The position numbers and the translations under genes were made by a program. Positions 42,846 to 50,598 of a DNA stretch of 50,598 nt are shown here, piece after piece. The notes beneath the pieces were generated by a model that made no database searches, was not told the DNA's origin, and was given only the letters and a program-made list of their open reading frames with translations. The first letter of the stretch is position 1; every line of letters begins with the position of its first letter. Origin of the DNA: an uncultured Bacteroidia bacterium (GTDB lineage: Bacteria > Bacteroidota > Bacteroidia > Bacteroidales > F082); contig CADCIH010000017.1 of NCBI GenBank assembly GCA_902801465.1, positions 1 through 50,598 of the forward strand, read 5' to 3'.

Positions 42846-44678
42846 TCACTTCCAAAAACGCAGAACGGCGATCTCTCCTAAAACGGCCACCAAAGCCAGT
42901 AACACCAGCCAGCGCCAGAGGGTGGATTTCTGTGTGTCTGTCGATGCGGTCATCTCCATTCCAGCGTCTTTGAACAGCCGCTCGATGGTGGCATCGTCGG
43001 CGACTTTCAGGTCTGATTCAAGACGGCTATCGTTCCAAGCCATCAGATGACGCACCGAGTCGGTCTGCGTCACCTCATAGAAGCCGGCCTCCCCCAACTC
43101 GGGCAACTCGTCCGGGACCTTGTCCACTCCCAGAGTATAGGCCATCTTCCCCACGCCACCGCCCAAGAAGGCCATCTTCAGCATCAAGGGCACGAAGATA
43201 GGGTTCTCTGCCAGATTGCTCCAACGATCGTCGAGAAGGGTGGCGAAGTCATACACATGGCCCTTCCCCACGGGTTGTTCGACAAGCATCGGGTCGCCAT
43301 TGCCGAGATGCATCAATGTGGTGGTCCCCGGCGTTGGAGTCAGCCTCACGTGGCGATTCGCTTGGGGCAGATCGGCATGTTGGGGCAAATCGATGATAAT
43401 GTCATTGAAAAACGCATGTTGCACCGCCAAGTCGCTTACGGGAACGGCGTTGGTATCGATTACGGCGCCGTCGTCATGAAAGAACACCACGCTGGCGCCT
43501 TCCTCGGCCTCGTCAAGAAGGAAGTCTCGTACCGTCTCATTCAGTGCTGAAGCCTCGCTGACCACAACCAACTGGGCCTGTCCGAGCACCTCAAGGTCAA
43601 ACCCATTGGGGGCCATGGCCACATAGTCGAATTGAGGGTCATCAGAGAACACCAATGCCACGGGTGTGGGCTGTTTGTCAACGGTAAGTTCCACCACAGA
43701 AAGTTTCGACTTCACCCCGATAACAAAACGATAGGTATCGTCGAAAGTGACAGGATAGTCCATCAAGGTGACGGCACAGGGAATGTCGCCAGCGCGTTCT
43801 GGCACGACCTGCATCACCACCTCGGCGCTGCCACCTGCTTCCACGTCGACAGTGGCTGAAGCCACCATCTTGCCATCCATGTTCAAGTTGATTGGAAGGC
43901 CTTTCATCTCTCGGTCACCCCGGTTGGTAACCACGGCATGGAGGTCGTTGGCCATCTCAGGCTGTACCACAGGCGACCCGAGCCACACCGTGTCAACGGA
44001 GATGTTGGCCTGGCTTGAGGCACGCATGGGAACGGCAACTACAAGCAGAGTGGTATCAGGTGCGATCCCTGTGAGGTCGAGCATGTTTTCCTGAAAATCG
44101 GAATAGGCCACCAAAGTCGCCTTGTCGAAACCATGCATCTTACGGAGCATGGCAAAACGGTCGATAACCTCGTTCAACTTCACGGGAGCCCCTTCGAGAT
44201 GCATCCTGTCGAGCCGATCGAGCATTTCTTCCTGACTCATGGGATACTCGTTTTCCACTTCGAAGCTGTTGGTCAGAAGCAAGTACCTTGTCGAAGGAGG
44301 AAAACCATTCACCAGGTCCCTAGCCTCCTCACGTGCATCTTCCAACAAGGTGGTTTTATCCGACAAAGCTCTCATACTCATTGAGTTGTCGACATAGACA
44401 CCAACCACTCCTTCTTCAGGATTAATCTTGGTCACCTCATCAGGGCGATAAGGATAGGCAAATGCCATCACCAGAGCCGCGATAAAAAGGCATCGCAAGA
44501 AAAGAAGCACAAGATACTTCAGTTTCTTGGTACGCGCGCTCTCCTGTTCGATGGTCTTCAAGACGGCGGTATTGCTGAAATAAACCAGTTTATGCCGTCT
44601 GAAGTTGAACAGATGGATGATGATGGGAATCAGCAGTGCGGTGAGAGCCCAGAGGATGGAGGGGTGGAGGAAGTTCAA
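42846..44678 (-). CDS. BatA-type membrane protein with vWA domain
   Basis: 610 residues, apparently starting at a TTG (44678), read as Met, that directly follows a heptamer array; no in-frame ATG or GTG lies nearby. Residues 1-60 are the BatA N-terminal region (two helices with IIIHLFNFRRHKLVYFSN between). A vWA domain follows with an intact MIDAS, GVYVDNSMSM (Asp-x-Ser-x-Ser), KATLVAYSDFQENM and DTTLLVVAVPM. The middle is periplasmic and beta-rich (CARDB-like), and a last helix is at about 587-607. The Bacteroidota Bat and BatA-like proteins are linked to aerotolerance and MoxR/vWA chaperone systems, but no MoxR gene is present here. It follows the barrel protein gene in the same direction. 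Confidence 0.88.
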   Translation of the reverse strand: MNFLHPSILWALTALLIPIIIHLFNFRRHKLVYFSNTAVLKTIEQESARTKKLKYLVLLFLRCLFIAALVMAFAYPYRPDEVTKINPEEGVVGVYVDNSMSMRALSDKTTLLEDAREEARDLVNGFPPSTRYLLLTNSFEVENEYPMSQEEMLDRLDRMHLEGAPVKLNEVIDRFAMLRKMHGFDKATLVAYSDFQENMLDLTGIAPDTTLLVVAVPMRASSQANISVDTVWLGSPVVQPEMANDLHAVVTNRGDREMKGLPINLNMDGKMVASATVDVEAGGSAEVVMQVVPERAGDIPCAVTLMDYPVTFDDTYRFVIGVKSKLSVVELTVDKQPTPVALVFSDDPQFDYVAMAPNGFDLEVLGQAQLVVVSEASALNETVRDFLLDEAEEGASVVFFHDDGAVIDTNAVPVSDLAVQHAFFNDIIIDLPQHADLPQANRHVRLTPTPGTTTLMHLGNGDPMLVEQPVGKGHVYDFATLLDDRWSNLAENPIFVPLMLKMAFLGGGVGKMAYTLGVDKVPDELPELGEAGFYEVTQTDSVRHLMAWNDSRLESDLKVADDATIERLFKDAGMEMTASTDTQKSTLWRWLVLLALVAVLGEIAVLRFWK

Positions 44679-44706
44679 GATAAAAGATAAAAGATAAAAG
44701 ATAAAA
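44679..44706. repeat. Heptamer tandem array in front of the BatA-type gene
   Basis: Four perfect 7-bp units, TTTTATC on the minus strand (GATAAAA on the plus strand). They fill the gap between the barrel protein stop (44708-44710) and the TTG start at 44678, leaving no Shine-Dalgarno-like site. Confidence 0.93.
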
Positions 44707-44707
44707 G

Positions 44708-45571
44708 TTAGAAGCCGTGGTTATAGTTTTTGCTACTTGGATACACACCTTTCGACCAGTGCGAGCAGGCGTCGCCAGGGGCGAATTTCAAAGGTAAAGC
44801 CACAGTGATGGCTGCCTCGAGGCCTCGGTTGTTACGGACCCCATTGATGTTATAGGCGTTCACGTTGATTGCTGGCGCTTGGTCGTTATGTTCTGCCTCC
44901 GAATAGGTGTCATTGAAACCGAGATAATATCCCGCCTCCATTTTCACCACCAGCGAGAAACGCGGGAAGGTCATGGTAAACCTCAGACCGGCACCTGCCA
45001 ACGCCCCAAAATCGTATTGAGCCATGTTGTTGGCGTTGATAGCCACGTTACTGTTGACAAAACCCTGAATATTGTTGTCAGAGGTCTGGCTGATTCCACT
45101 GCCGAGAGGTCCTTTGTCAGTTATGGTCGGCATTACCAGCCCAAAGGTAGGGGCAGCGAAAAAAAAAGGTTTCAGCCATGAGGTGGCAGGGATGGCCACC
45201 GACACAGGCAGCCTCGCTTCCAAGTAATTCACCCTAACCTCATAGCACACAATAGTGTTCCACAAATCGCTTCGATAAAGCCTTCTGTCGCCACGTCCCA
45301 CCCAATCGACTTCCGGAGCGACGTAAATCCATCCATCCAGCAATGGAATCTCCACATTGATGCCCAACATGGGTCGGATGCGGCTTGTCAACACGTCGAA
45401 ACCCAAAGTGTCGAACGCCGGGTTCCCTGGGTAGACGTAATTGGGAAGGGTGGCTCCTCCCCTAATACCGATGGCAACAGCCTCGCCACGTTTCTTAGAA
45501 TTGTGTTGTGGCTGGGCGGTCACGACAACGGCAAACGAAAGGAGCAAAAGGATAAACAAAGTCTTTTTCAT
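44708..45571 (-). CDS. Outer-membrane beta-barrel protein (PorT/OMP_b-brl_2-like)
   Basis: 287 residues from ATG 45571; alternative starts at 45577 or 45598 add 2 or 9 residues, the longest overlapping the upstream gene. Signal peptide MKKTLFILLLLSFAVVVTA. The mature part starts with a basic linker (QPQHNSKKRGEAVAIGIRGG) and then shows barrel strands of the Bacteroidota outer-membrane protein family related to PorT: GINVEIPLLDGWIYVAPEVD, VRVNYLEARLPVSVAI, FAAPTFGLVMP, ALAGAGLRFTMTF, FSLVVKMEAGYYLGF, LEAAITVALPLKF. The long coiled loops and short C-terminus fit an eight-stranded or similar barrel. Function unknown; in one operon with the lipoprotein upstream and the BatA-type gene downstream. 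Confidence 0.82.
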   Translation of the reverse strand: MKKTLFILLLLSFAVVVTAQPQHNSKKRGEAVAIGIRGGATLPNYVYPGNPAFDTLGFDVLTSRIRPMLGINVEIPLLDGWIYVAPEVDWVGRGDRRLYRSDLWNTIVCYEVRVNYLEARLPVSVAIPATSWLKPFFFAAPTFGLVMPTITDKGPLGSGISQTSDNNIQGFVNSNVAINANNMAQYDFGALAGAGLRFTMTFPRFSLVVKMEAGYYLGFNDTYSEAEHNDQAPAINVNAYNINGVRNNRGLEAAITVALPLKFAPGDACSHWSKGVYPSSKNYNHGF

Positions 45572-45582
45572 CGTCATCGTGA

Positions 45583-46320
45583 TTAATTTTGATACCATTT
45601 CTGTCTGACTGCTGAACCGAACGGATTCTGGCCGTTGCTCTGGACCCGGTAGATATAGATGCGGTTCACCATATACCGTTCAAAGGAATCGAACGGGATG
45701 AATTGTGAAGGAGTGTTAGGTTCGGCCGAGATGTTGACGCAGGCCACAATGGCGTTGGCAATACCGCTTTCTGCGACAGTTCCCGTGATGACATAGCCTC
45801 GTGTCAAAGTATAATAAAGATGTGACATAGGCTCATAACAGTTTTTATACGCAACCTTGAAATAGGCCGTAAAACGAGTTCCTTCACCCATCAAATAGAC
45901 CGTATCTATCTTTTCCTGCAGGAAGCCCTTTTCGTGGATGTCGCCAGGTGCAACCCTATTATGCTGTCCTTGGGGATAATAAAGCAAGGTGTCAATGGGT
46001 TGGTGGCCGCCAAACCGGAAAAACAGGGTGTCGCCTGCAAGGGGATGATGTCCGTTGTCTTTATACAGTTCTCTTGGAAAGAACATGTATTCCCCTTGAA
46101 TGTCGGGAGGGGTGTTGCCCCTAGGCAAAACGATGGTTTCATCGCCCATAACGGTTGTATCAGCGATGAACCGCAACAGGGTGTCGGGAATCACCTCTTC
46201 GATGGACTTGACATACGACTCGGTTCCCATCAGAACGATGGTGCCTTGGCTCATGTCGTCTTTCAAGCACCCTGTCAGCAATAGCGTCAAAGCCGCGATA
46301 AACAAAAATCCTTTTTTCAT
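45583..46320 (-). CDS. Lipoprotein of unknown function
   Basis: 245 residues, lipobox LLTGC with Cys18. The remainder is beta-rich and polar (SQGTIVLMGTESYVKSIEEV, IPDTLLRFIADTTVMGDETI, GHHPLAGDTLFFRFGGHQPI, TRFTAYFKVAYKNCYEPMSH, RGYVITGTVAESGIANAIVA). No family recognised. It starts 16 bases after the IgGFc-like T9SS protein and ends 11 bases before the barrel protein, so the three seem to be co-transcribed. A lipoprotein, barrel and T9SS cargo in a row suggest a small envelope or surface-display unit, an inference from context only. Confidence 0.8.
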   Translation of the reverse strand: MKKGFLFIAALTLLLTGCLKDDMSQGTIVLMGTESYVKSIEEVIPDTLLRFIADTTVMGDETIVLPRGNTPPDIQGEYMFFPRELYKDNGHHPLAGDTLFFRFGGHQPIDTLLYYPQGQHNRVAPGDIHEKGFLQEKIDTVYLMGEGTRFTAYFKVAYKNCYEPMSHLYYTLTRGYVITGTVAESGIANAIVACVNISAEPNTPSQFIPFDSFERYMVNRIYIYRVQSNGQNPFGSAVRQKWYQN

Positions 46321-46336
46321 TGGCTCCTTTTTAAAC

Positions 46337-49147
46337 TTATCGTGTAACGGAGATCAGCTGGGTTTTATTGCCATGGCGGGTCATTACTTGAATAAGATAA
46401 AGTCCCTGTGGCAGGTCATCGACTTTGACGCGGACTGTCTCCTCGCCATTGGAAGGCACCTCTTTAAGTCTCTGACCCAGGATGTTAACCACGCTCACGC
46501 CTGTCACCTCCTCCCCTTCCACGAGCACTTCGTCGCTTGCGGGATTGGGATAGATTTTCAGTTGATGGAGGATGTTATCGCCAACGCCATAGCCACTGCA
46601 GTTGATGGTCTTGAACACTTCCTTACCGCAGCTACCATCAAGGCCGCTACTCGCATGAAGGGTCTTGGTGCCCATGGTATAGGTGATGATAGTACACGAG
46701 GCGCCGTGCGGACGGAACTCCCACTCACCGTTTTCGTTGTCCGACAGTTCCCAGATAACCGTTCCTGTATCCATACCAGTGCTGTCGTCAAGATAATATA
46801 GATACTCACCAGGCCAGAAGTTGGTGGACACGGCGACGTTGCTCAAACCCAAGATCTTATCGAACGGCGGTGTGTCGGTAATGGTCAGATGAAGATTAAG
46901 GATACTGATACAGCCATTGGACCCTGTTATGGTGTCACTATAGTCGTTGGATTCAGTAAGGGTTTGATTCTGCCAAGAATAGGAATCACAGGCAGACACC
47001 GTGTCAAATGACTCTCCACCTTGAAGCAAGGTGAAATAGAGGACACTGTCATACACACATCCTTCAGGGGTGGTGAACTCTTTATAATAGACATCTGTAG
47101 CATCGCAGGTTATTCCATGCCAGTACCAGATGTCACACGAAGCATAGTTGGTTACAGGATTCGATGGCGCATATCCTATGGTCACTTCCCGCAAATAAAG
47201 GCTGTCGCATCCTTCAGGTGTGGCGTTCGTCACGGTATGCTCGAGATAATTTACGCCTTCGCTGACGATGGTATCTCCAAACCAGATATATTCTTCACAA
47301 ACCGTCAGTGGAGGAAACGTATATGTCACCACATTCCCCCGTTCGATCTGAAGGTGGCAGATGGTGTCACAGCCTTGGTCTCCTAGTAAGGTGACATATT
47401 CATCACAAGGTACTTGATAATCGTGTCCTCTAAAATGATAGGTATCGGAGCATGTCGTTTCATGCACTTCGATCTGGTTGAACGGGTTCACATGGACGGT
47501 CACGCCCAAGGTGTCGAATGGTTGTACGGCTCCTTCGATCTCACGAAAAACGACCGACATCACATCGAACTCGCCGGCAGAGTTGTATGTATGGCTTACC
47601 TGAGCTCCTGTGGCGGTGCCGTTGTCGCCGAAGTTCCAAGTCACATGGTGGACTTCATAGTTGGTCTCCACGCGGAAGTTCACCGTTTCCTCCTGACAGA
47701 TGGTGTAGCCATTGGGCAGTTCGGTGGAAAGGATGTCGTTGACATAAAGCTGTTTTGTCAACTGTTTGGCGCTGGAACCCACGGTATAGGCATAGCCTTC
47801 GTTCGGTCCAATGCCGTAGACATGGGCAACGAAGCCACTTGGGCAACGTATGGTATGTGCGCCAGGTTCCACATTGTCCAAGCGGGCGTAGGAGAACTCC
47901 GGCGCTGAAGGAACGACACTGAATTGAGACGCTATGGAATTATTGTCATAGGTCAGTTGGGCCACAGATTCTGTATAACACACCACATTCACGAAATGTG
48001 TCAATCCGTTCGAAGCCTGGAAGGTGGAGAAGGTAATCTCACGGATGTTTTGTTCCACAGGCGAGATCCACACCATAGAAGGGTCTCCATAGGTAGTGCC
48101 ATAGCTGGCTTGACGGTGTGAATGGTTATACAGATAAACGGAGATGGGGTTGTCTGACGAGATATAGGAACAAGGTTCCGTATTCAAGTTCATTTCGAAA
48201 GTATAGCTCTCTCCAGCGTTCAGTCTTTGTGTCAATTCTATTCCGTCACGCCAAATGGTGGTATTGTCGAACAGTGCGGTGATTTTCACCTGGTCGTTGA
48301 GCAGATTGAAACTAGAGGGAGCGAAGGTGCTGGTCACCACAAACCGTTTGCCCCAGTGATCGACGGGCATGGCTTGTTCAAATACATGGTCGAAGCCGGT
48401 CGAGGTGCCCCCGGGGATGGAGGTGATGCAGTTGCCGTTGAACACTGCGATGGGTTTCCCGTCGGCGCTTTCGATCGTGGTTCCCGAGAAATCGCCTTCC
48501 GTGTTGTTAGTTGCACCTTGGTTTTTGTTCAATATATGATAGCATTCACCTGCTTGCAGGGAGACCGTATAGGGTATGCCAGCGGCATGGCGGTCCCACG
48601 TCTCGCAGGAAGGGATGATTTGCACTTCTGTGTCGTCCTCTGTGGCGACAATCAAAAAAGACGCCCTATTTTCATCCGGATGGCCGCTTTGGTCACCAAT
48701 TGATTTGTTGCTTTGGATCATATATTCGCTTCCCAAGGCGTTGACAGGAAGCACATTGGCGGCGTCGTATGAGTTTGGCGCTTCATTGGCGACGTACAGG
48801 GAGATTGTATCGGTTGATGTCACCAGGAGGCCTTTGAAGGATTTGCCGTATTGGTCGTTGTATCCTCTATTGTCGGGCACGGTGAAAGTGGCAACGCCAT
48901 TGTTCTCTACGTTGAAGCTTTCCTCCCAGTCCTGGTTTGGGTTTCGCACGGTTACCGTACAGGCGCGTTTGGCGCTGGCGATCATGATCAGTTTTTCCGA
49001 AGAAGGATCAGGCTGGCTAAGGTTTCTGTAGCCGTTTCTCATGTATGACACCCAAAACTCCTTGCCTTGTGTGGTCGGGGTTTGCGCCTTGAGAACGGAT
49101 GTCCCGAGCGTCAGGAGGAGAAGGCATAGGAAGAGGCGATTTTTCAT
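46337..49147 (-). CDS. IgGFc-binding-like secreted protein with PKD domain and T9SS signal
   Basis: 936 residues. Signal peptide MKNRLFLCLLLLTLGTSVLK. Residues 28-470 follow the IgGFc-binding protein N-terminal family, with GKEFWVSYMRNGYR, ISLYVANEAPNSYDAANVLP, ALGSEYMIQSNKSIGD, ASFLIVATEDDTEVQIIPS and YLYNHSHRQASYG. A PKD-type domain follows (VTWNFGDNGTATGAQVSHTY, about 505-525). A Cys-rich stretch of short repeats (CDSYSWQNQTLTES, TCSDTYHFRGHDY) leads to a T9SS sorting domain (IYPNPASDEVLVEGEEVTGV ... LISVTR). Probable surface or secreted adhesin; binding to antibody is only suggested by the family name. Its promoter overlaps the stop of the NUDIX gene, so the two are separate transcripts. 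Confidence 0.92.
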   Translation of the reverse strand: MKNRLFLCLLLLTLGTSVLKAQTPTTQGKEFWVSYMRNGYRNLSQPDPSSEKLIMIASAKRACTVTVRNPNQDWEESFNVENNGVATFTVPDNRGYNDQYGKSFKGLLVTSTDTISLYVANEAPNSYDAANVLPVNALGSEYMIQSNKSIGDQSGHPDENRASFLIVATEDDTEVQIIPSCETWDRHAAGIPYTVSLQAGECYHILNKNQGATNNTEGDFSGTTIESADGKPIAVFNGNCITSIPGGTSTGFDHVFEQAMPVDHWGKRFVVTSTFAPSSFNLLNDQVKITALFDNTTIWRDGIELTQRLNAGESYTFEMNLNTEPCSYISSDNPISVYLYNHSHRQASYGTTYGDPSMVWISPVEQNIREITFSTFQASNGLTHFVNVVCYTESVAQLTYDNNSIASQFSVVPSAPEFSYARLDNVEPGAHTIRCPSGFVAHVYGIGPNEGYAYTVGSSAKQLTKQLYVNDILSTELPNGYTICQEETVNFRVETNYEVHHVTWNFGDNGTATGAQVSHTYNSAGEFDVMSVVFREIEGAVQPFDTLGVTVHVNPFNQIEVHETTCSDTYHFRGHDYQVPCDEYVTLLGDQGCDTICHLQIERGNVVTYTFPPLTVCEEYIWFGDTIVSEGVNYLEHTVTNATPEGCDSLYLREVTIGYAPSNPVTNYASCDIWYWHGITCDATDVYYKEFTTPEGCVYDSVLYFTLLQGGESFDTVSACDSYSWQNQTLTESNDYSDTITGSNGCISILNLHLTITDTPPFDKILGLSNVAVSTNFWPGEYLYYLDDSTGMDTGTVIWELSDNENGEWEFRPHGASCTIITYTMGTKTLHASSGLDGSCGKEVFKTINCSGYGVGDNILHQLKIYPNPASDEVLVEGEEVTGVSVVNILGQRLKEVPSNGEETVRVKVDDLPQGLYLIQVMTRHGNKTQLISVTR

Positions 49148-49171
49148 AACCGATATTTATCAATGATACGG

Positions 49172-49201
49172 CAAAAATACAAATAATTATTAACAAATCA
49201 A
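49172..49201 (-). promoter_or_regulatory. Promoter of the IgGFc-like T9SS gene
   Basis: On the minus strand TTG (49199-49201), 19-base spacer, TATTTTTG (49172-49179), 25 bases before the ATG. The -33 lies on the stop codon of the NUDIX gene. Confidence 0.78.
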
Positions 49202-49668
49202 GGGTTTAACGTTTTTCCATTGAGGACAGCCTCTTGGAGTTGGTCGCCTTTATAGGTGAGTTTAAGGGAGAAGAAGGGTGCTTTTTCGTCGAGGAGTCGA
49301 AGGAAAATCTTGTCGCCTTCCCACATGGGGAGTTCGAGCAGGTGTTTTTTCTCGATCCATTCGAGGTCGCCTTCGTTGCACACGATTTCGTTGCCGGTCC
49401 ATTCGGTACACACGAAGAGGTGCATGTGTTCGTTTTCCCATCGGTCGGAGATGAAGGTAACGATGCCGCAGTAGCGCCATTGGGTGACGGTGAATCCGGT
49501 CTCTTCCCACACTTCGCGCAGCATACAGTCCTCGGGGCTTTCCCCTTCCTCGAAGTGACCTCCTACGCCGAGCCATTTGTCGTGGTTCAGGTCGTTTTCT
49601 TTTTTGGTTCGATGGAGCATGAGGTACTGGGAGCCTCGTTCCAGGTAGCAGAGGGTGGTCTGTTTCAA
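49198..49668 (-). CDS. NUDIX hydrolase (MutT/8-oxo-dGTP-type)
   Basis: 156 residues. The NUDIX box is complete: GGHFEEGESPEDCMLREVWEETGF, which covers the G-x5-E-x7-RE-x2-EE-x-G pattern (written here in pieces: GGHFEEGESPEDC and MLREVWEETGF). The opening TTLCYLERGSQYLMLHRTKK and KWLGVGGH are typical of MutT-like enzymes that clean oxidised nucleotides, although the substrate cannot be fixed. The start is a TTG at 49668: the codon before it is a stop and no ATG lies upstream, and the next Met is too late for the first strand. It sits at the edge of a heptamer array. The gene stop is shared with the promoter of the next gene. Confidence 0.92.
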   Translation of the reverse strand: MKQTTLCYLERGSQYLMLHRTKKENDLNHDKWLGVGGHFEEGESPEDCMLREVWEETGFTVTQWRYCGIVTFISDRWENEHMHLFVCTEWTGNEIVCNEGDLEWIEKKHLLELPMWEGDKIFLRLLDEKAPFFSLKLTYKGDQLQEAVLNGKTLNP

Positions 49669-49701
49669 TTATGAATTATGAATTAAGAATTAAGAATTTA
49701 G
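49667..49701. repeat. Heptamer tandem array in front of the NUDIX gene
   Basis: Five 7-bp units on the plus strand: AATTATG, AATTATG, AATTAAG, AATTAAG, AATTTAG. The TTG start of the NUDIX gene overlaps its edge; a terminator follows eight bases later. Confidence 0.92.
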
Positions 49702-49708
49702 AGATAAA

Positions 49709-49736
49709 GCAAAGGCGACCCGAGGGCCGCCTTTGC
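49709..49736 (-). terminator. Terminator of gdhA
   Basis: A 9-bp perfect stem, GCAAAGGCG on one arm (49709-49717) and CGCCTTTGC on the other (49728-49736), 22 bases after the gdhA stop. In the gdhA direction only a weak T-rich run follows (TTTATCTC). On the plus strand an A6 run follows instead. Confidence 0.75.
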
Positions 49737-49758
49737 GAAAAAACCTTTGAACTTTGGT

Positions 49759-50598
49759 TTAGATGATGCCTTGAGCGAGCATAGCTTTGGCAACGCGCAT
49801 GAAGCCGGCGATGTTGGCACCCTTCACATAGTTGATGGTACCATCAGCTTGTTTACCGTATTCAACGCACATGTCATAGATGTCGTTCATGATCTTGTGG
49901 AGCTTCTGATCAACTTCAGGAGCAGTCCAGTTGATGTGAGCGGCATTCTGGCAGATTTCGAGGCCAGAGGTAGCAACGCCACCAGCGTTGACAGCCTTAC
50001 CAGGAGCGAACGGGATACCGGCGCCTTGGATAGCTGCGATAGCTTCAGCGGTGCAGCCCATGTTAGAGATTTCAGCAACATACTGAACGCCATTGGCGAT
50101 CAATTCCTTAGCATCAGCTTCGTTCATTTCGTTCTGGAAAGCGGACGGGCAAGCGATGTCGCATTTCACCATCCAAGCCTTCTTACCAGGAGTGAAGATA
50201 GCCTTGCCGGGGAACTTGGTGGCCATGTCCTCAACCTTGTTGCGGCGTGAGTCACGCATCACCAGCATGTAGTCGATCATTTCCTTGTCGATACCGTTAG
50301 GCAGTTCGCAAACGCCGTCGGGACCTGACAGAGCAACGACCTTAGCGCCGAGCTCAGTAGCCTTGGTGGCAGCGCCCCAAGCCACGTTACCGAAGCCTGA
50401 CAGAGCGACTCTCTTGCCTTGCATGGTTTCACCCTTCTGGTGGACCATACGGTCAACATAGTACATAGCACCGAAACCGGTAGCTTCAGGACGGATCAAA
50501 GAACCACCCCAGCCATAGCTCTTACCAGTCAGAGCGCCAGTGCTGTGTTCACGGGCGAGCTTCTTGTAAGCGCCATAGAGGTAACCGATCTCACGGCC
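49759..50598 (-). CDS. gdhA: Glutamate dehydrogenase (hexameric type), C-terminal part
   Basis: 280 residues are in the window; the gene runs off the right edge. It begins in the window with GREIGYLYGAYKKLAREH and TGKSYGWGGSLIRPEATGFG, the hinge motif of the 440-450-residue hexameric family. The coenzyme domain shows VALSGFGNVAWGAATKATEL (dinucleotide-binding GxGxxA region), GPDGVCELPNGID, CDIACPSAFQNEM, EISNMGCTAEA, NAGGVATSG and a normal end KAMLAQGII. It links 2-oxoglutarate and ammonia to glutamate with NAD(P)H, the main ammonia entry in gut Bacteroidales. Which coenzyme it uses cannot be told from this part. A hairpin follows the stop. Confidence 0.97.
   Translation of the reverse strand, partial: GREIGYLYGAYKKLAREHSTGALTGKSYGWGGSLIRPEATGFGAMYYVDRMVHQKGETMQGKRVALSGFGNVAWGAATKATELGAKVVALSGPDGVCELPNGIDKEMIDYMLVMRDSRRNKVEDMATKFPGKAIFTPGKKAWMVKCDIACPSAFQNEMNEADAKELIANGVQYVAEISNMGCTAEAIAAIQGAGIPFAPGKAVNAGGVATSGLEICQNAAHINWTAPEVDQKLHKIMNDIYDMCVEYGKQADGTINYVKGANIAGFMRVAKAMLAQGII

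Noticed and set aside
1-50598. tRNA, rRNA, integrase or insertion sequence marking the AT-rich operon as an element
   Set aside because: Looked on both strands around 9-10.4 kb and 21-22 kb; none seen, so transfer is argued by composition only.

Overview
The window is a chromosomal segment of a Bacteroidales bacterium (phylum Bacteroidota); I cannot place it below order. The grounds are three large secreted proteins ending in type IX secretion (T9SS) C-terminal signals, promoters of the Bacteroidota TAnnTTTG type in front of many genes, and characteristic housekeeping genes (ppdK, ATP-type pckA, the DUF1599/BT_3928-type cluster beside folP, cdaA, a long divergent parC, hexameric-type gdhA). 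No rRNA, tRNA, CRISPR array, integrase or insertion sequence was seen.

Layout. 1-9.1 kb: end of ppdK, a giant C10 cysteine peptidase with T9SS signal, msrA, and a three-module adhesin with T9SS signal. 9.1-9.9 kb: a shortened, probably decaying AlbA_2 DNA-binding gene. 9.9-10.4 kb: a gene-poor, AT-rich stretch with a good promoter and a strikingly self-complementary block. 10.4-21.2 kb: a tightly packed, visibly AT-rich eight-gene co-directional operon. 21.3-25.3 kb: a small secreted protein, pckA, a secreted protein, dnaN. 25.5-31.5 kb: tpiA, prmA and a huge periplasmic protein read leftward. 31.6-39.3 kb: an outer-membrane barrel, a peptide-type ABC permease, a DoxX/BT_3928-like membrane protein, DUF1599, folP, a CsgG/coiled-coil/FGE-fold protein, and cdaA. 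39.3-50.6 kb: lipoproteins, parC, a BatA/vWA membrane protein, a barrel protein, an IgGFc-binding-like T9SS protein, a NUDIX hydrolase and the 3' part of gdhA.

The most exciting part is the 10.4-21.2 kb operon. It encodes, in order: a vWA-like lipoprotein, a three-helix membrane protein, a tubulin/FtsZ-like protein, an actin/Hsp70-fold ATPase with a 520-residue extra N-terminal part, a MotA/TolQ-like channel protein with a very long cytoplasmic tail, a MotB-like protein with a channel aspartate and an OmpA-like domain, a protein with two DUF4357-like domains, and a membrane-anchored non-specific nuclease. The MotA/MotB pair with a long tail plus a nuclease resembles the logic of the Zorya anti-phage systems, but the tubulin-like, Hsp70-like and vWA parts are not Zorya components. 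I read it as a candidate undescribed envelope-spanning conflict or envelope-remodelling machine; function is inference.

A second, genome-style signal is a set of heptanucleotide tandem arrays (7-bp period, different unit sequence at each place) that fill gene-gene junctions. They abut or contain stop and start codons, and two genes appear to start at TTG codons right at the edge of an array.
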